The notes beneath the pieces were generated by a model. That model was given only the letters and a program-made list of their open reading frames with translations, did not search any database and was not told the origin of the DNA. The position numbers and the translations under genes are program-made. A stretch of 48,576 nucleotides of DNA, taken from positions 1 to 48,576 of IMG/VR virus record IMGVR_UViG_3300008448_000145. One strand, given 5' to 3'. Shown one piece after another: positions 1-8,431 of the stretch (position 1 is the first letter of the stretch; every line of letters starts with the position of its first letter). The stretch is from a virus.

Positions 1-345
1 TACATCTCGGATGCCCGCACCTACCAGAAGGCGCTCAAGGATCGTGTGCTCACTGGCTCACCCCCTGACGACATCGCATGGACACGCATCTATGGTGGCA
101 AGGTGACGGAGAACATCGTGCAAGCTCTTGCTGCATTGGTGATCCGTGAGCAGATGGCCGCTGCCGGACTGCACTTCAAGGTGGCCTTCCAAGTCCACGA
201 CGAGATCATCGTCGCTGTGCCCGAGGACAACGCGCTGGCCGACCAAGCCAAGCTCGAAGCCCTGATGTCCACTGCCCCCAAGTGGGCACCCGATTTACCT
301 GTGGCTTGCGAATCTGGCATGGCTGCGAACTATGGAGACACGTGA
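1..345 (+). CDS. DNA polymerase family A (PolA-like), C-terminal fragment
   Basis: The frame is open from base 1 to the TGA at 343-345, so this is the last 114 residues of a gene that begins outside the window. It carries polymerase motif C (QVHDEII, around residues 69-75), the palm motif with the catalytic aspartate of family A polymerases, preceded by a helix of the type found in phage PolA enzymes. Family knowledge: these enzymes copy the phage genome, often with a fused 3'-5' exonuclease that cannot be checked here. Its TGA overlaps the ATG of the next gene (TGATG), which suggests translational coupling within a replication operon. Any internal GTG, such as that at 46, is not a start. Confidence 0.93.
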   Translation, partial: YISDARTYQKALKDRVLTGSPPDDIAWTRIYGGKVTENIVQALAALVIREQMAAAGLHFKVAFQVHDEIIVAVPEDNALADQAKLEALMSTAPKWAPDLPVACESGMAANYGDT

Positions 346-530
346 TGACGCCCATACATCCAGACCCACGGGAGCACAGCAAGTTGTTCCCACCGGGTGG
401 GCCGTTCGCCCCGCACCGCTGCGCAATTTGCAATGGCCGCTTTGAGGTAGGCCAGCAGTTCTACAACTACGGACAGGGCGAGGTTGTCCATACCGCCTGC
501 CGATTCGATCCACCCAAGGAAAAGAAATGA
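345..530 (+). CDS. Small zinc-motif protein (61 aa)
   Basis: This start overlaps the polymerase stop by one base (TGATG), so it is preferred to the upstream ATG at 282 inside the polymerase gene. The protein has a CxxC pair (C26, C29) and a later HxxC (H49, C52), spaced like a single C2HC zinc ribbon or finger. I do not recognise a named family. A nucleic-acid-binding or structural zinc role fits the motif and the replication neighbourhood, but this is inference. The stop overlaps the next start as ATGA. Confidence 0.7.
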   Translation: MTPIHPDPREHSKLFPPGGPFAPHRCAICNGRFEVGQQFYNYGQGEVVHTACRFDPPKEKK

Positions 531-757
531 CCATCGCTGAAATCAAGCGCGAACCGCGCAACAAGGACACCATCGACCTGCTGAAGCACATCGTGCAACA
601 GGTTGAGGCGAGTGAAGATGCCACTGAGGTGCTGGCCTTCGTGAAGATCGGCAAGGACTACCACCGATTCTCGACGGGGATCGCCGACATGATGAAGCTG
701 ATCGCTGTGCTGGAGGTGGCAAAGCACGACTGCATCACCCGCATGACGACCGATTGA
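527..757 (+). CDS. Hypothetical protein (76 aa)
   Basis: An unrecognised small protein with an acidic helical N-terminal half (residues 1-45) and a hydrophobic helix near the end. The ATG overlaps the previous TGA as ATGA, and the following gene has its ribosome site directly after this stop. Length and tight spacing make it a real coding gene of the replication operon; function unknown. Confidence 0.7.
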   Translation: MTIAEIKREPRNKDTIDLLKHIVQQVEASEDATEVLAFVKIGKDYHRFSTGIADMMKLIAVLEVAKHDCITRMTTD

Positions 758-769
758 CAGGAGTTCTCC

Positions 770-1492
770 GTGGTGTACACTGGTGGTTCCAACATTACAT
801 CTCCCTCGCAGGTAGTCCCTGTGGGGCACACTGCCATGCGCCTAAGCCACTCATACTCGTCGATCAAGCTGTTCGAGAATTGCCCGTTGCGGTACTACCG
901 CCAACGGATCAAGAAGGAAGTCGTTGACGAGGGCGGCGAAGCGTCCAAGCACGGGGAACGTATTCATGCGTTCCTTGAAAACCGACTAAAAGGGTCGGGA
1001 TTGAACTCAGAGGTGGCGCAGTACGAACCCCTGTGTGCATCGGTGGAGAAGCTGGCAAGGCAGGGCACCCTGCACATCGAGTACGAACTGGTGCTCACCG
1101 AGAACCTTACACCAACAGGTTGGTGGGATGCTGACGCATGGCTGCGCAGCAAACTTGACGTACTCGTAATCATCGGCAACGATGCTGTGGTCATGGACTG
1201 GAAGACGGGCAAGCGCAATGCTGACCAGTTCCAGATGCAGATGTTTGCGGCTCAGGTGTTCAAGCACTTCCCGGATGTGCAGCGGGTGAAGACCTCACTC
1301 GTGTGGCTCAAGACAATGGAGATGGACACCGAGCAGTACACCCGTGTGAATATGAACGCGATCTGGGCTGAGATTATGAAGCGCATCCAGCGCATCCACG
1401 ACGCCTATGACCATGCCAACTGGCCTGCCCGCCCCTCTGGGCTATGCCGGTTCTGCCCCTGCCGTCACGACTGTGACTATGCTAGGGTTTAA
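770..1492 (+). CDS. Cas4/RecB-like PD-(D/E)XK nuclease with Fe-S cysteines
   Basis: The protein matches the Cas4/AddB-type nuclease plan. A helix with C38 (ENCPLRYY) is followed by a conserved histidine (H66), the acidic motif KLDV (D130), then DWKTGK (D143, K145), and a C-terminal cluster C226, C229, C231, C235. One N-terminal plus three C-terminal cysteines is the usual [4Fe-4S] ligand set of this family. Family members cut DNA ends and act in recombination; this one probably processes replication or recombination intermediates and is not linked to any CRISPR array here. The GTG at 770 has an AGGAG six bases upstream. An internal ATG at 836 (residue 23) would begin right at the conserved domain and is a plausible alternative start. 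Confidence 0.85.
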   Translation: MVYTGGSNITSPSQVVPVGHTAMRLSHSYSSIKLFENCPLRYYRQRIKKEVVDEGGEASKHGERIHAFLENRLKGSGLNSEVAQYEPLCASVEKLARQGTLHIEYELVLTENLTPTGWWDADAWLRSKLDVLVIIGNDAVVMDWKTGKRNADQFQMQMFAAQVFKHFPDVQRVKTSLVWLKTMEMDTEQYTRVNMNAIWAEIMKRIQRIHDAYDHANWPARPSGLCRFCPCRHDCDYARV

Positions 1493-1534
1493 CCTTACAA
1501 AATAAAACTTGACACTCGTGTAAAGGGGTATAGA

Positions 1535-1840
1535 ATGAGTGCATTGACACCAGAAGGCAAGGTCAAACGTAAGGTCGTTGAGGTACTGAAGAAGCATGAG
1601 GTGTGGTACTTCTTCCCCGCCAACAACGGGTTCGGTAAGTCAGGGATACCAGACATCATTGCCATCGTCGATGGACATTTTGTTGGAATCGAAGTGAAGT
1701 CTGCAACGGGCAAGCCCACTGAGTTGCAGAAGATTTGCGGTAGGCAGATCGAGGAAGCAGGGGGCACGTGGTTGGTGGTATCGAACGACGTGACCCTTGA
1801 AGTGTTGGACGCAGTAATCGAAAACAGAAAAGACAGGTGA
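1535..1840 (+). CDS. VRR-NUC domain nuclease (101 aa)
   Basis: A stand-alone VRR-NUC domain: an N-terminal helix, then GIPDI (D40), EVKS (E53, K55) and TELQ (Q65), the PD-(D/E)XK core of this family, followed by a final strand and helix. Phage VRR-NUC proteins are compact DNA nucleases, often found next to SNF2-type helicases as here, and related domains in FAN1 cut branched DNA. Upstream is a CTTGACAC motif at 1508-1515, shared with the control region near 45 kb, and an AAGGGG ribosome site before ATG 1535. The pairing with the following helicase suggests a recombination or branch-processing unit. Confidence 0.9.
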   Translation: MSALTPEGKVKRKVVEVLKKHEVWYFFPANNGFGKSGIPDIIAIVDGHFVGIEVKSATGKPTELQKICGRQIEEAGGTWLVVSNDVTLEVLDAVIENRKDR

Positions 1841-1844
1841 TGAC

Positions 1845-3410
1845 ATGCTCGTAGTCGAGAAGGCCAAGGCTCTGGCCCTCAAACTGAACAACCCGAACCG
1901 GGTGCTGGACGCAATCGCCACGGCCAAGGCTATGGATGTGCGTGGCACCCAGATCGTGATCACGCCGCATCGTCTGGATGAGGTCAAGGTTCTGCGCAAT
2001 CTCGGGATCAAGGCACCCAGCCCCATCCTGCATTACTACAACTGGCCGGGACAGTACACCCCGTTCGACCACCAGCGTGAGACTGCTGCGTTCCTGACGC
2101 TCAACCACCGCTGCTTGGTGCTCAACGAGATCGGCACTGGCAAAACCCAGAGCGCATTGTGGGCAGCGGACTACCTGATCAAGACCAAGAAGGTTGCGAA
2201 GGTGCTGATCATGTCACCGCTCAGTACGTTGGAGCGTGTGTGGGGCGACGGAATCTTTACCGGATTGGTTCATAGAAAGTTCGTGGTGCTGCATGGCACT
2301 GCTGAGAAACGCATGAAGCTGCTGAAGACCGAGGCTGACTTCTACATCGTCAACCACGAGGGCTTTGCCATCATCAAGGAGGAGTGCCACGGCATGTTCG
2401 ATCTGGTGATCGTGGACGAGGCGGCAGTACTGCGCAACCCATCGACGCAGAGGTTCAAGATTTTCCGCCGCTGGATGGACAACAACCCACAAGCACGTTT
2501 GTGGATGATGACCGGGACACCGACGCCCAACGACCCGACTGATGCGTGGGCACTTGCCAAGCTGGTGGGTTCACCCTACTGCACCAAGACGTTCACGGCG
2601 TTCCGTGAGCAGGTGATGATGAAGATCGGCCAGTGGAAGTTCGTGCCGCGCCCTGAGTCAGTGGACATCGTGAAGCACATCCTGCAACCTGCTGTGCGTT
2701 ACACACGGGACGAGTGCTTCGACCTGCCTGACACCATCATCCAGACCCGACAGGTGGAACTGACTGCTGACCAGAAGAAGCACTACACGCAGATGCTGCG
2801 CCACTTCGTGACTGAGATGGCAGCGGAGCGCGTGACGGGCGGAACCATCACGGCAGTCAACGAGGCAGTGAAGATTCAGAAACTTGTGCAGATCGCTTGC
2901 GGCGTGGCGTATGGCGATGACGGTCAGAACATTGAGATCGACTGCTCACCACGTATCAACTTAGTGAAGGAGGTGATTGAAGAAGCTGGCGAGAAGGTGA
3001 TCCTGTTCGTGCCACTGACAGGAACCCTGCACATGCTGGAGAAAGAACTGAGCAAGCACTGGACGGTGGGCGTGGTCAACGGTGAGGTTTCCGCTGGGAA
3101 GCGCAACAAGATATTTGACGACTTCCAAAAGCAGAGCGACCCTCGGGTATTGATTGCCCACCCCGGCACGATGGCGCATGGTCTGACACTGACCTCTGCA
3201 TCGACCATCATCTGGTACGGGCCGATCAACAGCAACGAGATATACGTGCAGGCAAACGGTCGCATCGAGCGTATCGGCAAGCGCAACGTGTCCAACGTGA
3301 TCCATATCGCGGCCACTGATCTTGAGCACAAGATGTACGAGCGACTGAGAAACAAGCAGAAGTTGCAAGGCTTACTGCTGGACTTGATCCAACAACTAAC
3401 ACAAAGGTGA
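1845..3410 (+). CDS. SNF2-type DNA helicase/translocase (521 aa)
   Basis: A complete superfamily 2 ATPase of the SNF2 type: Walker A GTGKT at residues 97-101, motif II DEAA at 191-194, motif III TGTPTPN at 223-229, and motif VI QANGRIERI at 469-477 with arginine residues R473 and R476. SNF2 proteins translocate on duplex DNA and remodel protein-DNA complexes or branched DNA. It follows the VRR-NUC gene by four bases and probably works with it. The start is preceded by AGGTGATGAC, which also contains the upstream stop. No fused nuclease domain is visible. Confidence 0.9.
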   Translation: MLVVEKAKALALKLNNPNRVLDAIATAKAMDVRGTQIVITPHRLDEVKVLRNLGIKAPSPILHYYNWPGQYTPFDHQRETAAFLTLNHRCLVLNEIGTGKTQSALWAADYLIKTKKVAKVLIMSPLSTLERVWGDGIFTGLVHRKFVVLHGTAEKRMKLLKTEADFYIVNHEGFAIIKEECHGMFDLVIVDEAAVLRNPSTQRFKIFRRWMDNNPQARLWMMTGTPTPNDPTDAWALAKLVGSPYCTKTFTAFREQVMMKIGQWKFVPRPESVDIVKHILQPAVRYTRDECFDLPDTIIQTRQVELTADQKKHYTQMLRHFVTEMAAERVTGGTITAVNEAVKIQKLVQIACGVAYGDDGQNIEIDCSPRINLVKEVIEEAGEKVILFVPLTGTLHMLEKELSKHWTVGVVNGEVSAGKRNKIFDDFQKQSDPRVLIAHPGTMAHGLTLTSASTIIWYGPINSNEIYVQANGRIERIGKRNVSNVIHIAATDLEHKMYERLRNKQKLQGLLLDLIQQLTQR

Positions 3411-3414
3411 TGAC

Positions 3415-3861
3415 ATGAGCGACAACGAAGTAGCATCGGACGCACGACTCCGTATAAACGTGCCCAACGTAGGTGATGTGATCCGCACCTACATGAAGCT
3501 GCGCGATCAGAAAGCTGCCGTCGAGGCTCGGGTCAAGGACGAAGTGTCCACGATCAAGGCCAAGCTGGAGAAGCTCGAAGCGTTCCTCAAGACGCAGATG
3601 GACGTGCAGGGCTTGACCAGTTTCAAGTCGGACTACGGCACCGCTTTCCTGACCACCACGGACTATGCAAACGTGGGCGACTGGGATGCAGTGCTGACAT
3701 TCATCCGCGACAACGATGCCTACGACATGCTGGAGAAGCGTGTCAGCAAGATCGCTGTGCGTGGATACATCGAAGCAAACAAAGCAGTTCCCCCCGGCAT
3801 TACATACGGCACCAAGCTGGAGGTGAACATTCGCAAACCCGGTGCCAAGGCAGAGGATTAA
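3415..3861 (+). CDS. Conserved phage protein with coiled-coil segment (148 aa)
   Basis: Residues around 25-65 (charged, rich in K, E, A and L) look like a coiled coil. They are followed by a compact alpha/beta region containing GDWDAVL and a C-terminal PPGITYGT segment. It recalls small phage proteins found beside recombination genes, but I cannot name the family. The ribosome-site junction AGGTGATGACATG is identical to that of the preceding helicase gene. A role in replication or recombination is inferred from position only. Confidence 0.75.
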   Translation: MSDNEVASDARLRINVPNVGDVIRTYMKLRDQKAAVEARVKDEVSTIKAKLEKLEAFLKTQMDVQGLTSFKSDYGTAFLTTTDYANVGDWDAVLTFIRDNDAYDMLEKRVSKIAVRGYIEANKAVPPGITYGTKLEVNIRKPGAKAED

Positions 3862-3862
3862 T

Positions 3863-4249
3863 ATGATCAAAGCATTCAAGAAGTGGCTGGCAAAAGCAGC
3901 CTATGAGGGGGCACAAGCAAATGGCCCGATGGAATCAATTCGCTCCACCAACAGATTGCAGGATATGTTGTCTGAATCTGGTGCCTCTATCGTGGCGTTC
4001 CAGATTGAGAACGGATTCTTGGTGCGCACCCTGCGCCACAACGAAGACAGAATTGGTGGCCGCTATCCCGGCTTCGTGTACTGCGCCGACCATCAAGCCA
4101 TTGCTGATCACATCGTTTCGTCGGCGATGAAGGATCGCCTTGGTGTGCAGCAAGACATGTTTGCTGAACAGCGCAAGCAAGTGAACATCGTCCCTAAATC
4201 AAAAACCGCTGGTCTTGTCGGTACCCAACAAGCCAACCCATCTTACTAA
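3863..4249 (+). CDS. Hypothetical protein (128 aa)
   Basis: Begins at ATG 3863 (MIKAFKKWL), two bases after the upstream stop; an ATG at 3842 lies inside the previous gene and is less likely. The protein has a basic amphipathic N-terminus, a central alpha/beta region containing GFLVRTLR, and a polar tail. No recognisable catalytic motif. It lies in the replication block between the coiled-coil protein and the putative ssDNA-binding protein. Confidence 0.65.
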   Translation: MIKAFKKWLAKAAYEGAQANGPMESIRSTNRLQDMLSESGASIVAFQIENGFLVRTLRHNEDRIGGRYPGFVYCADHQAIADHIVSSAMKDRLGVQQDMFAEQRKQVNIVPKSKTAGLVGTQQANPSY

Positions 4250-4265
4250 CCCAAGGAGTCTCAAA

Positions 4266-5261
4266 GTGAGCAACATCGTACCCGTGAATATCCAAGTCCC
4301 CGCCCACCTCGCAAGTCGTGTGGGTGTTCCCTCTATCCTCGGCGCTGCCTTGACTGGTGGCCTGTCCTCTGGTCAGTCGTTCCCCAAGATTTCCATCAAG
4401 GCCAGCCGCTTCCGCATCAAGGAAGGCGACACTGAAACTGTGCTGGAGTCCACTGCCCTCGACGTGGTGATCGTCGGTGCCAACCCCCGACTGTCCAAGA
4501 CTTGGTACGCCAAGGCATGGGACAAGGACGCAGAGCCTGCTGCACCTGACTGCTACTCGCTCGATGGTGTCTCGCCTGACCCAGAAGCTGAGGACGCGCA
4601 GAACGATCTGTGCGCAAGCTGCCCGCACAATGCGTGGGGTTCCAAGGTGACACCCACCGGACAACAAGTTAAGGCGTGTTCGGACAACAAGCGTCTGGCC
4701 GTCGTCTCGGCTGATGATCCATCTGGCCCGGTCTACCTGCTGTCGGTCACACCCGCTGCACTCAAGGGTTTGAACCAGTACCAGAAGGAACTGTCCGTGC
4801 GTGGCATCCCGCCTGAGATCGTCAAGACTCGTGTATCCTTCGACACTGATGCGTCGTTCCCCAAGCTGAAGTTCACCTTCGGTGGGTTCCTTGACGCCGA
4901 CATGCAAGAAGTTGTTGACGGTCTGTTCGGTTCTGAGCAGGTCAAAGAGATCACCGGGGAAACCCTTAGAACGCCAGTGGCTGTGCCCCAGATTGCACGT
5001 GCCGCTGCACCAGTTGCGCCGAAGCCCGCTGTCAAAGCAGCACCACCCGTTGAGGAACCTGCACCTGCCCCTGCACCAACACAGGCTGCTGCACCTAAGC
5101 GTGGTTTCGGCGCATCCAAACCGGTCGCTGCACCTGCCGCTGCCGCCCCTGCTGCCAAGCCCGCTGCCAAAGCTGCCGCCGCCCCTGCTGCGGATGCTGC
5201 CTCCTCACTGGCCGACGAGATCGCTGCTCTCGTTGGGGAGGTGAACGCAGATGACGCCTAA
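4266..5261 (+). CDS. Candidate single-stranded DNA-binding protein with Cys cluster (331 aa)
   Basis: The GTG start at 4266 has AAGGAG seven bases upstream; the longer frame from 4215 lies inside the previous gene. Residues 1-225 form a beta-rich domain carrying a cysteine/histidine cluster (CASCPHN followed by a later ACSDNKR), a likely metal site. Residues from about 235 are a low-complexity Ala/Pro linker, and the end is acidic (EVNADDA). A folded domain, a disordered linker and an acidic tip is the plan of phage ssDNA-binding proteins, and the position between helicase and primase fits. The assignment is inferred from architecture and context, because no OB-fold signature can be proved by eye. 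Confidence 0.5.
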   Translation: MSNIVPVNIQVPAHLASRVGVPSILGAALTGGLSSGQSFPKISIKASRFRIKEGDTETVLESTALDVVIVGANPRLSKTWYAKAWDKDAEPAAPDCYSLDGVSPDPEAEDAQNDLCASCPHNAWGSKVTPTGQQVKACSDNKRLAVVSADDPSGPVYLLSVTPAALKGLNQYQKELSVRGIPPEIVKTRVSFDTDASFPKLKFTFGGFLDADMQEVVDGLFGSEQVKEITGETLRTPVAVPQIARAAAPVAPKPAVKAAPPVEEPAPAPAPTQAAAPKRGFGASKPVAAPAAAAPAAKPAAKAAAAPAADAASSLADEIAALVGEVNADDA

Positions 5262-5538
5262 GCCGCCTCTTGACTTTTCCAAAGTCGAGGCGTTGCGCAA
5301 GCATATGCTCCTGACAACCTTGGACATGTCCGAGTTGTTGGGAGTGTCCCGGATGACTTATTATGGCTGGGTGAAGGGCAAACCCCTTCGCAAATCCAAT
5401 GATGAGTCTGTCCGAGCGATGCTGCGCAAGCTGTTGGATGTGATGACGCAACACAACTGGCCCACCCCAGAAGTGATTGCATCGGATCAGAAGCAGCGCA
5501 AAGAGCGCCTCATGGTTATTCTGAACTCAGATCAATAA
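5251..5538 (+). CDS. Small helix-turn-helix DNA-binding protein (95 aa)
   Basis: Residues about 15-45 (LLTTLDMSELLGVSRMTYYG) read as a Cro/CI-like helix-turn-helix, with DMSELLGVS as the turn and MTYYGWVKG as the recognition helix. The rest is a helical, charged tail. The start overlaps the preceding gene by 11 bases, so the two are probably co-translated. It is the only obvious small transcription-factor-like protein in the window and is therefore a candidate ligand for the repeated motifs at 44.4-45.9 kb; that link is a guess. Confidence 0.75.
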   Translation: MTPKPPLDFSKVEALRKHMLLTTLDMSELLGVSRMTYYGWVKGKPLRKSNDESVRAMLRKLLDVMTQHNWPTPEVIASDQKQRKERLMVILNSDQ

Positions 5539-5581
5539 GGTGGCGGGGAGGGGCAACCCTCCCTGTTTAGGCAGGGGCAAT

Positions 5582-8431
5582 ATGGACACGTTGAATTTTC
5601 TTCAGCGGGTTCTACCGTCGGCAGGTTTCTATGTCACCACAGTCATCAACCCAGATGGCAGACGCCAAGGATTCTTTGCTACAGTAGAAGAACTCGCAAA
5701 AGCAGTGACTGGTCTTGACCAGCGCGGCAACAACACATACTTCGCCATCTCGGCGTTCGTCGAGAAGGGGAATAGAAAACAGGAGAACGTCCGGGCGACC
5801 AAGGTGATCGCACTGGATGTCGATTGTGGAGACGGCAAACCGTACCCTACGTGGAGGGAAGGACTGGCTGCAACAGGTCGGTTCATTCAGCAGATGGGGC
5901 TACCCAAACCGCTGATCATCCACTCGGGCAACGGGCTGCACGTTTACTGGGTGCTGACCGAGGAGCTTGAACCGTTGCGGTGGAAGCCGCTGGCTGAGGC
6001 CATGAAGGCTGCTGCCAAGGACAAGGGCTTCGAGATTGACCCGGCTGTACCCGCCGACTCGGCGCGGGTGCTGCGCCCCGTAGGAACCACCAACCCCAAG
6101 AGCGGCACTCAGGTGCGGATGCTCATTGACGCCCAGCCTGCGGTAGTCGAGCAGTTGGCTGCTTGCCTGTCGGCGTACATGGTGGCTCATCCTGTGAGCC
6201 AGTCACGTTCAACATCCAGCAGTCCGTTGGCACAAGCGTTGCAGGTACAGCAGGACTTCCCTCCGGCCAACGCAACCGTGATCGCCACCAAGTGCCAGCA
6301 GATCGGCTGGGCGGCGAAGAATCAAGGCGATGTAGAGGAACCCTTTTGGTACGCCATGATCGGTGTGGCTGCACACTGCCAAGACCCAGAGGCCACGGCC
6401 ATATCGTGGTCAGATCAGCACCCCGGATACAACGCCAGCGAGACGCTGCGCAAGCTATCACATTGGAAAACGGCAACGACAGGCCCGTCGACCTGCAAGA
6501 AGTTTGAGGAGCTTCGGCCTGCTGGCTGCAAGGGTTGCAAGTTCAAAGACAAGGTGGGCACCCCGGCCCGACTCGGTATCCAGTACCTCGAAGTCGCGCC
6601 ATCGACCACCGCCCCCGACACCACAGCGCATGATGTCCCACTGCCCCGCCCGTTCAAGCGCACTGCTGACGGCATCAAGATGACCGTGGACGAGACAGAC
6701 ATCGACGTGTGCAAGTTCGACATCTACCCCGTGGGCTACGGCAAGGACGAGTCGCTCGGCTACGAGACGGTGCGCTTCCACTGGAACCGCCCGCACCTTG
6801 GGTGGCAAGAACTTGTGATGCGCCAAGCCCTGCTGACCGAGGGCCACCGCGATTTCGCCACGGTGCTTGCCGACCAAGGCATCGTTCTTCTCAACCGTAA
6901 CCAAACAGGATATTTCCAGATCATGCTGCGCTCATATATGGACGAGTTGCGGCAGAAACGTGCGATGACAAACCTGTACGCCACGATGGGTTGGAAGGAA
7001 AACTTCTCCCAGTTTGTCATCGGGGACACGGTTCTGCGTCGCAACACTGATGGCTCCGTCAGTGAAGAATCAATCGCTCTGGCCTCCGGCTCTGCTCGGC
7101 TGGGCCATGAACTCTGGCACACCGCTGGGTCGAAGGACGCATGGGTGAACTTCACCGCGCTGCTCGACAAGGCCGACCTCCGAGCGCACATGTTCGCGCT
7201 GGCAGTGGGCTTCTCCGGCCCGCTGTATGCGTTCACTGGCCTCAAGGGTTTGACCGTCTCGCTCTACGGCCCGACAGGTGGCGGCAAGTCACTGGCCCAG
7301 ATGTGGATTCAGTCCATCTATGGCAACCCCGACAAGCTGCACTTCGCTGCCAAGTTCACCCAGAACTCGCTGTTCGGTCGCATGGGTCTGTACTCCCACA
7401 TGCCCATGACCATCGACGAAGTGACCATGATGGACAACAAGGAGGTGGGCGACTTTGCGTACTGGGTGAGTCAGGGCCGAGACAAGGCCCGCATGAACCG
7501 CAACGCTGAGGAGCGTGACGCCAAGACGTGGGCGATGCCGGTCATCGTATCCACCAACAAGTCCATGAACTCCAAGCTGATTGCCAGTGGTCTGGATACC
7601 GACGCGCAGTTGGCCCGTATCCTCGAAGTCAGCGTACCACCAAGCAAGCTGTTCACCAAGGACAGTACGGCTGGCCGCAAAATCTATGAGTTCATCAACG
7701 CCAACTACGGCCACGTCGGTCGTGAGTTCATCAAGCGGCTGCTGGAGTTAGGCGAGACAGGCATCCGCGCCGCCATTGCGCAGGCCACCGAGGACTTCCG
7801 GGGTAAATACAAGGCGCAGTTCTCTGGTGAGGAACGCTTCTGGGAACAGTCCATCATCCTCGCTGATCTGGCCGCACGGCTGGCAAAAGAGTGGGGCTTG
7901 ATTGCATACGACCACAAGGACGGGATCGAGTGGGTGCTGGCGCAGGTGGGTGCCATCCGCCGTGCTGTGTCCGAGTTCAAGATTGATGCATTCGACCTGC
8001 TGACCGAGTACCTCAACGAGAACTCCGATGCCACGCTGACAGTTACCCAGACGGGAACCAACAAGCCAATGGTGGACTTCAGTCGTGTGCCTCGCGGTGA
8101 ACTGCGGGTGCGCTTCGAGATGTACCGCAAGACAAACGGCGACGTGTTCTCACATGGCACTGTGATGCTTGACCGCACCCACTTCCGTCGTTGGCTGGCG
8201 CAGCGCGGCGCAGACTACAAGACGTTCATGGGTGAGATGCAGGACGAGAGCGTGATCGCCACACCGAAGTCCAACAAGGCGTACCTCGGCAAAGACTCAC
8301 CGATCAAGCTGGGCCAGTCCTATGTGATCGGCGTGAACCTCACGCATCCACGGTTGCAGGGTATCCTGAGTGACGCAGACCAAGCCATCGAAGACATGGC
8401 CTACGGTCAACTCAAGATGATCACTCCGTAA
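5582..8431 (+). CDS. Primase-helicase fusion (949 aa)
   Basis: The N-terminal part looks like a RepB/archaeo-eukaryotic type primase: DVDCG (D79, D81), SGNGLHVYW (H120), then DSARVLRP (D159, R162, R165). A Cys-containing GCKGCKF segment follows, then a DUF927-like helicase ATPase with P-loop GPTGGGKS (residues 563-570) and MTIDEV as Walker B (D612, E613). Such fusions make primers and unwind DNA at the phage fork. ATG 5582 follows an AGGGGC ribosome site; the longer GTG start at 5540 has none and would add a low-quality extension. The stop overlaps the convergent giant virion gene by 11 bases. Confidence 0.88.
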   Translation: MDTLNFLQRVLPSAGFYVTTVINPDGRRQGFFATVEELAKAVTGLDQRGNNTYFAISAFVEKGNRKQENVRATKVIALDVDCGDGKPYPTWREGLAATGRFIQQMGLPKPLIIHSGNGLHVYWVLTEELEPLRWKPLAEAMKAAAKDKGFEIDPAVPADSARVLRPVGTTNPKSGTQVRMLIDAQPAVVEQLAACLSAYMVAHPVSQSRSTSSSPLAQALQVQQDFPPANATVIATKCQQIGWAAKNQGDVEEPFWYAMIGVAAHCQDPEATAISWSDQHPGYNASETLRKLSHWKTATTGPSTCKKFEELRPAGCKGCKFKDKVGTPARLGIQYLEVAPSTTAPDTTAHDVPLPRPFKRTADGIKMTVDETDIDVCKFDIYPVGYGKDESLGYETVRFHWNRPHLGWQELVMRQALLTEGHRDFATVLADQGIVLLNRNQTGYFQIMLRSYMDELRQKRAMTNLYATMGWKENFSQFVIGDTVLRRNTDGSVSEESIALASGSARLGHELWHTAGSKDAWVNFTALLDKADLRAHMFALAVGFSGPLYAFTGLKGLTVSLYGPTGGGKSLAQMWIQSIYGNPDKLHFAAKFTQNSLFGRMGLYSHMPMTIDEVTMMDNKEVGDFAYWVSQGRDKARMNRNAEERDAKTWAMPVIVSTNKSMNSKLIASGLDTDAQLARILEVSVPPSKLFTKDSTAGRKIYEFINANYGHVGREFIKRLLELGETGIRAAIAQATEDFRGKYKAQFSGEERFWEQSIILADLAARLAKEWGLIAYDHKDGIEWVLAQVGAIRRAVSEFKIDAFDLLTEYLNENSDATLTVTQTGTNKPMVDFSRVPRGELRVRFEMYRKTNGDVFSHGTVMLDRTHFRRWLAQRGADYKTFMGEMQDESVIATPKSNKAYLGKDSPIKLGQSYVIGVNLTHPRLQGILSDADQAIEDMAYGQLKMITP

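Noticed and set aside
282-344. Longer version of the zinc microprotein starting at 282
   Set aside because: This part overlaps the polymerase C-terminus; the coupled ATG at 345 is preferred.
836-1492. Shorter Cas4-like start at ATG 836
   Set aside because: Kept as an alternative only, because AGGAG is well placed before GTG 770 whereas 836 has a weaker site.
1509-1536. TTGACA-16-TAGAAT promoter before the VRR-NUC gene
   Set aside because: The -10 overlaps the start codon, so transcription would begin inside the gene; an AAGGGG ribosome site fits read-through transcription better.
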